From contig JAQWCZ010000122.1 of assembly GCA_028705705.1 (NCBI GenBank), positions 1 to 6,314 of the forward strand: DNA of 6,314 nt, read 5' to 3'. Position 1 is the stretch's first letter, and the number at the start of each line of letters is the position of its first letter. Source of the stretch: Paludibacter sp. Its GTDB lineage: Bacteria; Bacteroidota; Bacteroidia; Bacteroidales; Paludibacteraceae. The translations under genes were made by a program, and so were the position numbers. Positions 1 to 6,314 of this stretch are shown here, piece by piece. Under the pieces are notes generated by a model. It saw only the letters and a program-made list of their open reading frames with translations. It was not told the DNA's origin and made no database searches.

Positions 1-2730
1 TGGTTACCAGAACTCGATGGTGATTTTCAGAAATTTGTGAAAGAAATATGTACTAATCACGGTTGGCCTAAAGGCTGTGTAACAGGTGTTCATTTATGGA
101 ACGAACCCTGGGAAGGCATCTCTATTTCAGGCTGGCAGTCGGATATGCTTCGGTACCGGGAAATTTATACCGCCATGGCCAACGGGGTGTTGGAAGCCCG
201 AAAAGAAGGTGCAGACGTGCTGATTGGCGGTTGTGATTCCAATTCCAATGCCTGGGATAAACTGTTTAGTGATGGTAGCATGGATTTTCTGCCTATCTTC
301 GATTTCCTCTCGATTCATTATCAGGGCATGGAGTCGCCTTGCCTTTATCCTCAGTGGAACAACCGAAAAGATCATAAAGGACGCGTGCTGATATGGGATA
401 CAGAAAGCTGGGTTGGAAATACCGACGACCGGATTGCGACAGTCGTTGCCACAAACCGTTCGGCAGGATATGACCGGTCGATGGGAATTTACGGTGGTTA
501 TATGATTTCACGTCGTCACACAGGCGAAGGAAGCAAACAACGAATTAGAACTGTTGATGGAACCAAAGAAATTGATGCAGTGCCAAGTGTTTGGTCGCCT
601 GCGGCTGCCATGGGCGCCGTGCAACACATGATTGGCGAACGTAATTTCAACGAGTTGCTTTTCAAAAACGGACTCCCATGGGTGATGTGTTTCGATGGGA
701 ATGGGAATAAACCCGATGATGGAACAGTGGTCGTGATTGGTGATATAGGTGAAGCTTTTGGAGCTGAAAACGTGCTGTTTCGTGGAGTTCGAAAGGAAAT
801 TGGTGGAAAAATGACAATCAAAGCCGATCCCTCTTTTTATTTATATGATTTTTACGGAAATAAGCTTGATACAAAAGGTAATAAGATTGAAATTCCACTC
901 TCCATTCAGGGGTATTTTTTACGTACTGACGGTTCGAAAGGATCATTTGCCCGTTTAATTTCCGCTTTAAGGCAAGGACAAGTCAAAGGCTATCAACCGG
1001 TTGAGATCATTGCAAAAGATTTGGTTGATAGAATTGAACATCATCCGGAGATGAAGATTCAGCTTACAAATGTGCTGAATCGAAGCGTGTCGGGCCTTTT
1101 GAAAATTAAATTAGGTAAACTGGCAACGAAACATCCTGAGAGAATTGTATTAAAACCAAACGAAACAAAAACAATTGTTGTGCAGATATCACAAGGGGAA
1201 TCAACGCCCGAAAATGCTTATCCTCTTGAAGTGGTTTTTGATGCAGGAAAAGATGGTAGCTCTCAACATCAGGAAATAATACATGTAAATCTGATCTCAA
1301 AATTATCTCCAAAAATCGATGGTAATCTTGATGATTGGAAAAAATGCCTTCCTCAAACCATCACCTCCGGAAAATCAAGTCTTTCTGTAACCGAAGCGGC
1401 ATGGTATCCTTTTAAGGAATTTGATACCCATTCCGAAGGCATGGCAAGTGCTTATCTGGCCTACGACGATCAGTATTTTTATTTTGCTGCAAAAGTAGCT
1501 GATAATACACCACATCCCGGAACCTACAGATTTGAAACCCGTAACGATGATGAGTTCTTTTACCCTGATGAAGCTTATAAGCCTGATGTTAACTTATCTT
1601 TTAGAAAGAAAGATGGAAAAAGAAATGTCACAGACGATGATCTGTCAGCACTGCAGAATCCGGATGGTAATGGTCGCTTGATGCATTACTGGGAGCCTGA
1701 TGAAAATAATATCGGGATTGGAATTGATTTAAACCTTCCAACAAATAAAAATACTCAGGTTGCATTTTACCTCCCAAATTTAGATTCAAATCATACCAAA
1801 GTAGAATGCTGGGATTTAAACAGCAATGCGTTGATTACTACAGATTATCTCGAAAGGCTTTGGAGTGGTTGTTATCTGGTATATGAACTTTCAGGAGATG
1901 TAAGGGTGACTTTTAAAGGAAACTGGTGGTACAATGTAAAACTGGCAGGAGTATTTTTCGATAAAACATCAAATAAGGCGATAGGTTCAAGTTCAGCATT
2001 TCCCGTAAAAAAAGATTTTGACACCAAAGGCAATTGGAAAAGCATGTATGGAAAAGATGGATATTGGGTATTTGGAAGTAATCCAAATTTGCCAGAAGGT
2101 GTTCAAGCGCAAGCAACTGATAATAATGTATTGATTCCACTTACCTGGCCCTTGGGTGTTCGCCATTTCTCGTACCGAAAAGATCCTGTTCTGCCCGATA
2201 ATAGTACCGGAATGGGCTTTGCGAGCGATAATGTTCAAATTGCATTTAATGTAATTCCGCTCGGCGAGGATGGTTACGGGTCGACTCCAAAAGGAACGAT
2301 GCCCCAATACGTTGGGTATAAATGTACTGATTACGAATATGCCCTTAATCAGGTAGCACCGGAATATGGCGGAGGCACTGAGATATGGCGCTTGTTAGTC
2401 CCCGGAATGCCCGAAAAACATTTTTATCCGCGCCAGCCCAAATCACCTTTCGATGGGCCGGTAAAAAATGGGAAGTTAGCTGTTAGGCATGAGGGCAACA
2501 CACGAATTACCGAGTGTGCCATCCCCTGGAATGAATTACCGGATGTGAAAAAATCACTCGATGCAGGTAAAACACTTAAATTTTCATTCAGAATAAATGA
2601 TAATGGAAATATGGGAGCCTGTATGGAACTAGCCCGCGAAAGAAGTGTTTCGAAAAAGAATTCCCGGGCTTTTCATGCTTCCTGGAAGGAACATTGGGCT
2701 AATGAAGTGGAATTCGGATATGAAAAATAA
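1..2730 (+). CDS. Multidomain clan GH-A-like glycoside hydrolase with CBM9-like C-terminal region (5' partial)
   Basis: The frame is open from base 1 to the TAA at 2728-2730, giving 909 visible residues. The signal peptide and first barrel strands lie upstream. Residues are numbered from base 1. A TIM-barrel part covers about 1-235. It holds HLWNEPW with candidate acid/base Glu35 and VLIWDTESW with candidate nucleophile Glu135, the Asn-Glu and second-Glu pattern of retaining clan GH-A enzymes such as GH5 and GH39. About 240-320 is a beta-sandwich (YDFYGN, GYFLRTDG). About 325-432 is Ig-like (LTNVLNRSVSG, then a Pro/Asn/Thr-rich edge). From PKIDGNLDDW at 437 begins a CBM9-like sugar-binding region, which resumes at about 736-909 (ECAIPW, FSFRINDNG) after an inserted module. 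The role is probably cleavage of a polysaccharide outside the cytoplasm. I cannot assign a GH family or substrate. The next gene starts 11 bp downstream. Confidence 0.85.
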   Translation, partial: WLPELDGDFQKFVKEICTNHGWPKGCVTGVHLWNEPWEGISISGWQSDMLRYREIYTAMANGVLEARKEGADVLIGGCDSNSNAWDKLFSDGSMDFLPIFDFLSIHYQGMESPCLYPQWNNRKDHKGRVLIWDTESWVGNTDDRIATVVATNRSAGYDRSMGIYGGYMISRRHTGEGSKQRIRTVDGTKEIDAVPSVWSPAAAMGAVQHMIGERNFNELLFKNGLPWVMCFDGNGNKPDDGTVVVIGDIGEAFGAENVLFRGVRKEIGGKMTIKADPSFYLYDFYGNKLDTKGNKIEIPLSIQGYFLRTDGSKGSFARLISALRQGQVKGYQPVEIIAKDLVDRIEHHPEMKIQLTNVLNRSVSGLLKIKLGKLATKHPERIVLKPNETKTIVVQISQGESTPENAYPLEVVFDAGKDGSSQHQEIIHVNLISKLSPKIDGNLDDWKKCLPQTITSGKSSLSVTEAAWYPFKEFDTHSEGMASAYLAYDDQYFYFAAKVADNTPHPGTYRFETRNDDEFFYPDEAYKPDVNLSFRKKDGKRNVTDDDLSALQNPDGNGRLMHYWEPDENNIGIGIDLNLPTNKNTQVAFYLPNLDSNHTKVECWDLNSNALITTDYLERLWSGCYLVYELSGDVRVTFKGNWWYNVKLAGVFFDKTSNKAIGSSSAFPVKKDFDTKGNWKSMYGKDGYWVFGSNPNLPEGVQAQATDNNVLIPLTWPLGVRHFSYRKDPVLPDNSTGMGFASDNVQIAFNVIPLGEDGYGSTPKGTMPQYVGYKCTDYEYALNQVAPEYGGGTEIWRLLVPGMPEKHFYPRQPKSPFDGPVKNGKLAVRHEGNTRITECAIPWNELPDVKKSLDAGKTLKFSFRINDNGNMGACMELARERSVSKKNSRAFHASWKEHWANEVEFGYEK
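1648..2200 (+). other. Inserted beta-rich module within the CBM9-like region of the first gene
   Basis: Residues about 550-733 of the visible protein do not fit a CBM9 domain. The first part runs from ALQ at 550 to GVFFD at about 654 and reads as a beta-sandwich (IDLNL, QVAFYLPNLDSN, VECWDLNSNALIT, GCYLVYELSGDVRV, LAGVFFD). The second part begins at residue 677 with GNWKSMYGKDGYWVFG and continues to a Trp-rich stretch and KDPVLP. From memory, the pattern GxWKxxYGxDGY followed later by a Y-x-x-D-x-D / YLVW-LSGHV / SGIFF sandwich recurs in secreted bacterial proteins, but in the opposite order. The boundaries are approximate and the homology is an inference from pattern memory. Confidence 0.45.
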
Positions 2731-2741
2731 AATGAGATAAA

Positions 2742-4076
2742 ATGAATCAATTACTAACAAAAATGAGAGAAGACAAAAATCGTTTTCTTATTGCAATGGT
2801 TATGGTATTCGTCATTGCATTTTTCATTGGAATGAGTATTCCGAATTATGACAAAGCAAGGGTAGTACTGATGCCTGACAAAACTGGATTGATGACCAAT
2901 AAGATACAATCGGCAATTGATTCATGTGCTAAGGCCGGTGGTGGTACTGTCGTTTTCTCAACCGGGACCTATATTTCCGGCACAATTCAGCTAAAGAGCC
3001 ATGTAATGTTGCAATTCGAGGAGGGTGCAATCCTTCAGGGAAGTGAAAATTACGATGATTATGAGAACGATGCTTTTATTTATGGAGAGCATCTTTTTCA
3101 TGTTGCTATTTGTGGAAAGGGAATCATCGATGGAGTTAATTGCATTAATAATAAAGGTGAAGAAGGCTTTCGGGGACCACATTGTATCAGGTTGATTCAG
3201 TCTGAGAACATTACCTTCAAGGAGTTTACCATTGTAAATTCAGCCAATTGGGCCATCAACTGTCGTAAGTGTTCTAAAGGCATTGTTGAGAAAGTTGCTA
3301 TTCGGGGTGGGCATGATGGTCTTCATACCCGATTTTGTGAAGATTTCACGGTTACAGATTGTGATTTCAGGACAGGTGATGATGCCTTTGCCGGAAACGA
3401 TAACCGTGATTTTATGATAAACAATTGTAAAATAAATACTTCATGTAATGGTTTCCGTATAGGATGCTTCAATTTTACGGTGAAAAATTGTCATTTATGG
3501 GGACCCGGAGAATCGGTGCATAAAATTCAGAAACGAAACAATATGCTGGCCGCTTTTGTGTATTTCTCGCCTAAAGACGAAACCCCTGAGTTAATCAGTG
3601 GAAATTGGTTGATTGAAAACGTAACCGTTGAAAATGTGGATCATTTTTTTGTGTACAATTTCAAGGATGGACTGTGGCAAACAGGGCAGCCATTGATCAA
3701 TGTGAAAATTAGTAATACGAAAGCAAGCGGGATTCTTGCCGGATTTAACCTGATTGGTGATCAGGATCGAAAATTAACGATGAGTATTGAAAATTCAATG
3801 TTTAGTTTCCGTGAAGGAACTGAATATAGAGGAGAATTGTTTGAAGATGCTAAGTTGTTGTCACCAGCCTTTTTCAATGCCATGAATTTTAATCAAATAG
3901 AACTTAAGAATATTACTTTCAATAAAAAGACCAGCTTGCCAATTATTAATTGTATCTCAGGGAATCTGCTGAAGATGGAACAGGTCAACTTCGTAACGGG
4001 TAATAGTTCTTTCCCTTACATCGTAGACAAAGTGAATAAACTTCAGGAAGACAGCGTATTCATTAACGGGAAATGA
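2742..4076 (+). CDS. Membrane-anchored or secreted GH28-like right-handed beta-helix protein
   Basis: This complete 444-residue protein has a basic N-terminus and one hydrophobic segment at about 15-33. There is no lipobox cysteine, so it is either a signal anchor or an uncleaved or poorly defined signal peptide. From about residue 54 it shows the GH28/pectate-lyase-like opening (IQSAIDSCAKAGGGTVVF, GTIQLKSHVMLQFEEGAIL), then beta-helix coils rich in N-I-T/V-x-N-C steps to about 430. GH28 enzymes hydrolyse galacturonans and related uronic-acid or rhamnose-containing pectins using three Asp residues. Here Asp192 (HDGLH) and Asp213-Asp214 (TGDDAF) sit 21 residues apart, as in classical polygalacturonases. 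The usual Asn before the first Asp is Gly190, and the GHG motif is replaced by SCNGFRIG (234-241). It may therefore act on another glycan or be a lyase or binding protein. ATG 2742 is the first start after gene 1; ATG 2763 is a possible alternative that also keeps the hydrophobic segment. Confidence 0.85.
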   Translation: MNQLLTKMREDKNRFLIAMVMVFVIAFFIGMSIPNYDKARVVLMPDKTGLMTNKIQSAIDSCAKAGGGTVVFSTGTYISGTIQLKSHVMLQFEEGAILQGSENYDDYENDAFIYGEHLFHVAICGKGIIDGVNCINNKGEEGFRGPHCIRLIQSENITFKEFTIVNSANWAINCRKCSKGIVEKVAIRGGHDGLHTRFCEDFTVTDCDFRTGDDAFAGNDNRDFMINNCKINTSCNGFRIGCFNFTVKNCHLWGPGESVHKIQKRNNMLAAFVYFSPKDETPELISGNWLIENVTVENVDHFFVYNFKDGLWQTGQPLINVKISNTKASGILAGFNLIGDQDRKLTMSIENSMFSFREGTEYRGELFEDAKLLSPAFFNAMNFNQIELKNITFNKKTSLPIINCISGNLLKMEQVNFVTGNSSFPYIVDKVNKLQEDSVFINGK

Positions 4077-4117
4077 TATTTTTAGATTCAGAAATTAAAT
4101 TAAAATTCAACGCCGTG
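4073..4117 (+). promoter_or_regulatory. Gene 2 / gene 3 junction with ATGA overlap and alternative start
   Basis: The stop TGA of the beta-helix gene (4074-4076) overlaps an in-frame ATG (4073-4075) of the GH92 frame, the classic arrangement for translational coupling. Fourteen codons later, GTG 4115 would start exactly at the n-region of a lipoprotein signal. No clear Shine-Dalgarno sequence precedes either start; the leader is A/T-rich, as is common in Bacteroidota. The site therefore decides the GH92 start, but the sequence alone does not settle it. GTG is preferred for the signal peptide, ATG for the overlap. Confidence 0.5.
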
Positions 4118-4168
4118 AAAATTAAAAATCTAACACTTATTTGTCTGGCTATTATGTTTTTTAGCTGT
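4115..4168 (+). other. Lipoprotein (SPII) signal peptide of the GH92 enzyme
   Basis: Residues 1-18 have a Lys-rich n-region (KIKN), a hydrophobic core (LTLICLAIMFF) and a lipobox-like MFFSC ending at Cys18 (TGT 4166-4168). This fits the relaxed lipobox of Bacteroidota. KQKD follows the cysteine. This loosely resembles the Lys/Asp-rich lipoprotein export signal described in Flavobacteriia, but only part of that pattern is present, so outer-surface display is possible and not shown. Confidence 0.8.
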
Positions 4169-6314
4169 AAACAAAAAGATCTGGTCACATTAACTGATTA
4201 TGTGAATCCGATGATTGGTACTTCAGCCCACGGACATACATTCCCGGGAGCAACAGTTCCTTTTGGGATGGTTCAGCTCAGTCCCGATACACACAATGAA
4301 GGTTGGGACTGGTGTTCGGGATATCATTATTCCGACAGCAGTATCATGGGCTTTAGTCATACCCATTTAAGCGGAACAGGTCGTGGAGAGTTGCTCGATA
4401 TCTTGTTAATGCCAACAACAGGCGAAATAAAATTTCAACCCGGAACCCGTGAAAATCCGGATGAAGGATACCGGTCGCGCTTCTCACATCAAAATGAAAT
4501 CGCAAAAGCCGGATATTATTCGGTAATACTCGACGATTATCAGATTAAAGCCGAACTAACTGCAACCAAGAGAGCCGGGTTTCACCGCTATACTTTCAGT
4601 AAGAACGAACCGGCAAACCTGGTAATTGATTTGAATCACAGTGTCAAAACCGATTTGATACTCAATGGTAAGATGGAAATTATTAACGACACCCTGATTG
4701 TCGGCTCACACCGCTCGAAAGGCTGGGGTGAAGAAGGAGAAAATTTCTATGTTGAACATGAAGTGTTTTTTGCCATCAGGCTATCACAACCTATTACTAA
4801 AGCATCGTTCTTTGTGGATGGAAATGTGCTGGAAAATGTAAAATCAGTTCAGGGCAGGGCGGTAAAAGCAAACCTGGTTTTTGATGTTCAAAAGCAGGAT
4901 CCCTTGTTGGTAAAGGTAGGTATATCATCGGTCGATGTTAATGGTGCCATCAACAATGTGGATACTGAAATTATGACATGGAATTTTGAGGACATCAGCA
5001 GGCAAGCTTCTAGTGAATGGAATACATTGCTAAGCACATTTCAGGTAAATGATGAAAACCAGGCGAACAAGGAAACATTCTATACAGCCCTGTATCATGC
5101 CTGTTTGGCTCCCTATACTTCGAGTGATGCCGATGGACGATACAGAGGATTTGATGGTGAAATTCATCTGGCGAAAAATTTCACCCATCTGACCGGTCTT
5201 TCGTTGTGGGATACTTTCAGGGCTGCAAATCCTTTGTACACACTGATGGCTCCCTCGAAAGTGACCGACATCATCAATTCGATGCTGGCACAATACGATG
5301 AATATGGATTATTGCCTGTGTGGCCCTTGTGCAACAGCGAAACAAACTGCATGATAGGCTATCATTCCGTGCCGGTCATTGTGGATGCTTACCTGAAAGG
5401 AATCAGGGGTTTTAATATCGAAAAAGCCTTTAAAGCAATGAAAAATAGCGCTATGCAGAACGATTTTGATATTTCATATCTAAAGAAATACAATTATATC
5501 CCACGCGATTTAGTACCCAATTTTTCAGTAGCCAAAACATTGGAATATGCTTTTGATGATTATTGCATTGGCCTGATGGCCAAAGAACTGGGCAAAACAG
5601 AAGATGATGAGTATTTTTTGAAAAGAGGCAACGCGTACGAGAATTTATTTGACAAGTCTGTTGGTTTTATGCGTGGGAAGGACTCCAAAGGAATTTTCAG
5701 AACAGATTTCGATCCGTATAATGCAGTGAATGCAACCAGCGATTTCATTGAAGGAAATTCGTGGCAATATACCTGGTTTGTGCCTCAGAACATACCATTT
5801 CTTGTAGATGGTATGGGTGGTAAAAAAGGCTTTGTGAGTAAATTAGATGATTTGTTTTCCGTGAATTCAGCATTGCATGAAAACACTCCCATAGACGTAA
5901 GTGGCTTAATTGGTCAGTATGCACATGGAAATGAACCAAGCCATCACGTGGCTTACCTTTATAATTATGGTGGAGCTCCATGGAAAACCCAGGAAAAAGT
6001 GAGTCAAATCATGAAAACGCTTTACTCGAATAAACCTGATGGACTGTGTGGAAATGAAGATATGGGACAAATGTCGGCATGGTATATTTTTAGCGCCCTG
6101 GGATTTTATCCTGTTAATCCGACTGATGGTAATTATGTGTTTGGAACTCCATTATTCAAAGAAGTGACAATCAATTTCCCAGATAAAAAAACATTTACAG
6201 TTAAAGCAACCGACCTCTCTGATCAGAATATCTATATACAAAAAGTATTGCTGAATGGTAAAGAGACAGACAAAGGGTATGTCTCACACCGTCAGATTCT
6301 TGAAGGAGGAACGC
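4115..6314 (+). CDS. GH92 alpha-mannosidase-type lipoprotein (3' partial)
   Basis: GH92 enzymes are calcium-dependent inverting exo-alpha-mannosidases, mostly of Bacteroidota, that trim N-glycans and mannans. From GTG 4115 the frame stays open to the window end (733 complete codons), close to the usual length of about 730-770. Diagnostic blocks in order are NPMIGTSAHGHTFPGATVPF (about 37-56), GWDWCSGYHY (63-72), FSHTHLSGTG, LSLWDTFRAANPL, NCMIGYHSVPVIVDAYLKG, EGNSWQYTWFVP with predicted catalytic acid Glu546, HGNEPSHHVAYLYNY (604-618), and GNEDMGQMSAW with candidate base Asp649. The N-terminus is a lipoprotein signal with lipidated Cys18. The frame is also open back to ATG 4073, which overlaps the previous stop; I prefer GTG because it places the signal peptide at the N-terminus. 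Mannose linkage specificity is unresolved. The product probably works with the two upstream enzymes on the same glycan. Confidence 0.93.
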   Translation, partial: MKIKNLTLICLAIMFFSCKQKDLVTLTDYVNPMIGTSAHGHTFPGATVPFGMVQLSPDTHNEGWDWCSGYHYSDSSIMGFSHTHLSGTGRGELLDILLMPTTGEIKFQPGTRENPDEGYRSRFSHQNEIAKAGYYSVILDDYQIKAELTATKRAGFHRYTFSKNEPANLVIDLNHSVKTDLILNGKMEIINDTLIVGSHRSKGWGEEGENFYVEHEVFFAIRLSQPITKASFFVDGNVLENVKSVQGRAVKANLVFDVQKQDPLLVKVGISSVDVNGAINNVDTEIMTWNFEDISRQASSEWNTLLSTFQVNDENQANKETFYTALYHACLAPYTSSDADGRYRGFDGEIHLAKNFTHLTGLSLWDTFRAANPLYTLMAPSKVTDIINSMLAQYDEYGLLPVWPLCNSETNCMIGYHSVPVIVDAYLKGIRGFNIEKAFKAMKNSAMQNDFDISYLKKYNYIPRDLVPNFSVAKTLEYAFDDYCIGLMAKELGKTEDDEYFLKRGNAYENLFDKSVGFMRGKDSKGIFRTDFDPYNAVNATSDFIEGNSWQYTWFVPQNIPFLVDGMGGKKGFVSKLDDLFSVNSALHENTPIDVSGLIGQYAHGNEPSHHVAYLYNYGGAPWKTQEKVSQIMKTLYSNKPDGLCGNEDMGQMSAWYIFSALGFYPVNPTDGNYVFGTPLFKEVTINFPDKKTFTVKATDLSDQNIYIQKVLLNGKETDKGYVSHRQILEGGT

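Noticed and set aside
37..39. GTG at 37 as the start of the first gene
   Set aside because: The frame is open and protein-like back to base 1 (WLPELDGDFQKF), and the TIM-barrel strands before the Asn-Glu motif are missing, so the gene is truncated by the window edge.
516..821. Minus-strand open frame of 101 codons
   Set aside because: It lies opposite the conserved catalytic domain of gene 1, has no recognisable domain, and is explained as antisense of a real gene.
1993..2307. Minus-strand open frame of 104 codons
   Set aside because: It is antisense to the inserted module of gene 1, with no family resemblance and no start context; the sense frame is clearly coding.
2732..2740. Mini-ORF ATG-AGA-TAA between genes 1 and 2
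   Set aside because: A two-codon frame in an 11 bp A-rich spacer is expected by chance and has no supporting signal.
2731..4114. Terminator or promoter at the gene junctions
   Set aside because: No GC-rich hairpin followed by a T-run is visible at 2731-2741 or 4077-4114, and the spacers are too short for a convincing Bacteroidota -33/-7 promoter.
5030..5981. Several minus-strand open frames of 62-87 codons
   Set aside because: All lie opposite the GH92 gene, whose + strand frame carries the family motifs without interruption.
4073..6314. Possible frameshift or pseudogene in the GH92 gene
   Set aside because: I read the frame through to the window end and found no stop or break; all family blocks appear in order, so it is simply cut by the window edge.

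Overview
This window looks like an interior piece of a carbohydrate-degradation gene cluster, of the polysaccharide utilization locus type, from a member of the Bacteroidota. The evidence is a tight same-strand row of secreted glycoside hydrolases, a Bacteroidota-style lipoprotein signal on a GH92 enzyme, AT-rich gene junctions without clear Shine-Dalgarno sequences, and moderately low GC overall. No SusC/SusD pair, regulator or transporter lies inside the window, so the locus assignment rests on gene content alone. The genus cannot be read from the sequence.

Layout, all on the + strand. (1) Bases 1-2730: the 3' part of a large multidomain glycosidase. It has a clan GH-A-like TIM barrel with both candidate catalytic glutamates visible, a beta-sandwich, an Ig-like linker domain and a long CBM9-like C-terminal region that appears to be interrupted by another module. 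Its 5' end lies outside the window. (2) Bases 2742-4076: a complete 444-residue right-handed beta-helix protein related to GH28 (polygalacturonase-like), with one N-terminal hydrophobic segment. It keeps the three GH28 aspartates at the usual spacing but lacks the GH28 histidine motif. (3) Base 4115 (or 4073) to the window end: a GH92 alpha-mannosidase-type lipoprotein, open at the 3' end and probably only a few tens of codons short of its natural end.

Gene spacing is 11 bp between genes 1 and 2. Genes 2 and 3 either overlap by ATGA or are separated by 38 bp, depending on the start chosen. I see no promoter or terminator between them, so one transcript is likely. All three products carry export signals or belong to secreted families, which suggests joint attack on a heteroglycan containing alpha-mannosyl-type ends plus a residue cleaved by the GH-A and GH28-like enzymes. 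The substrate cannot be named from this sequence.

No stretch over 300 bases lacks a gene. I found no RNA genes, mobile elements, CRISPR arrays or tandem repeats. The parts that look least described are the nested module architecture of gene 1 and the altered active site of the GH28-like protein.
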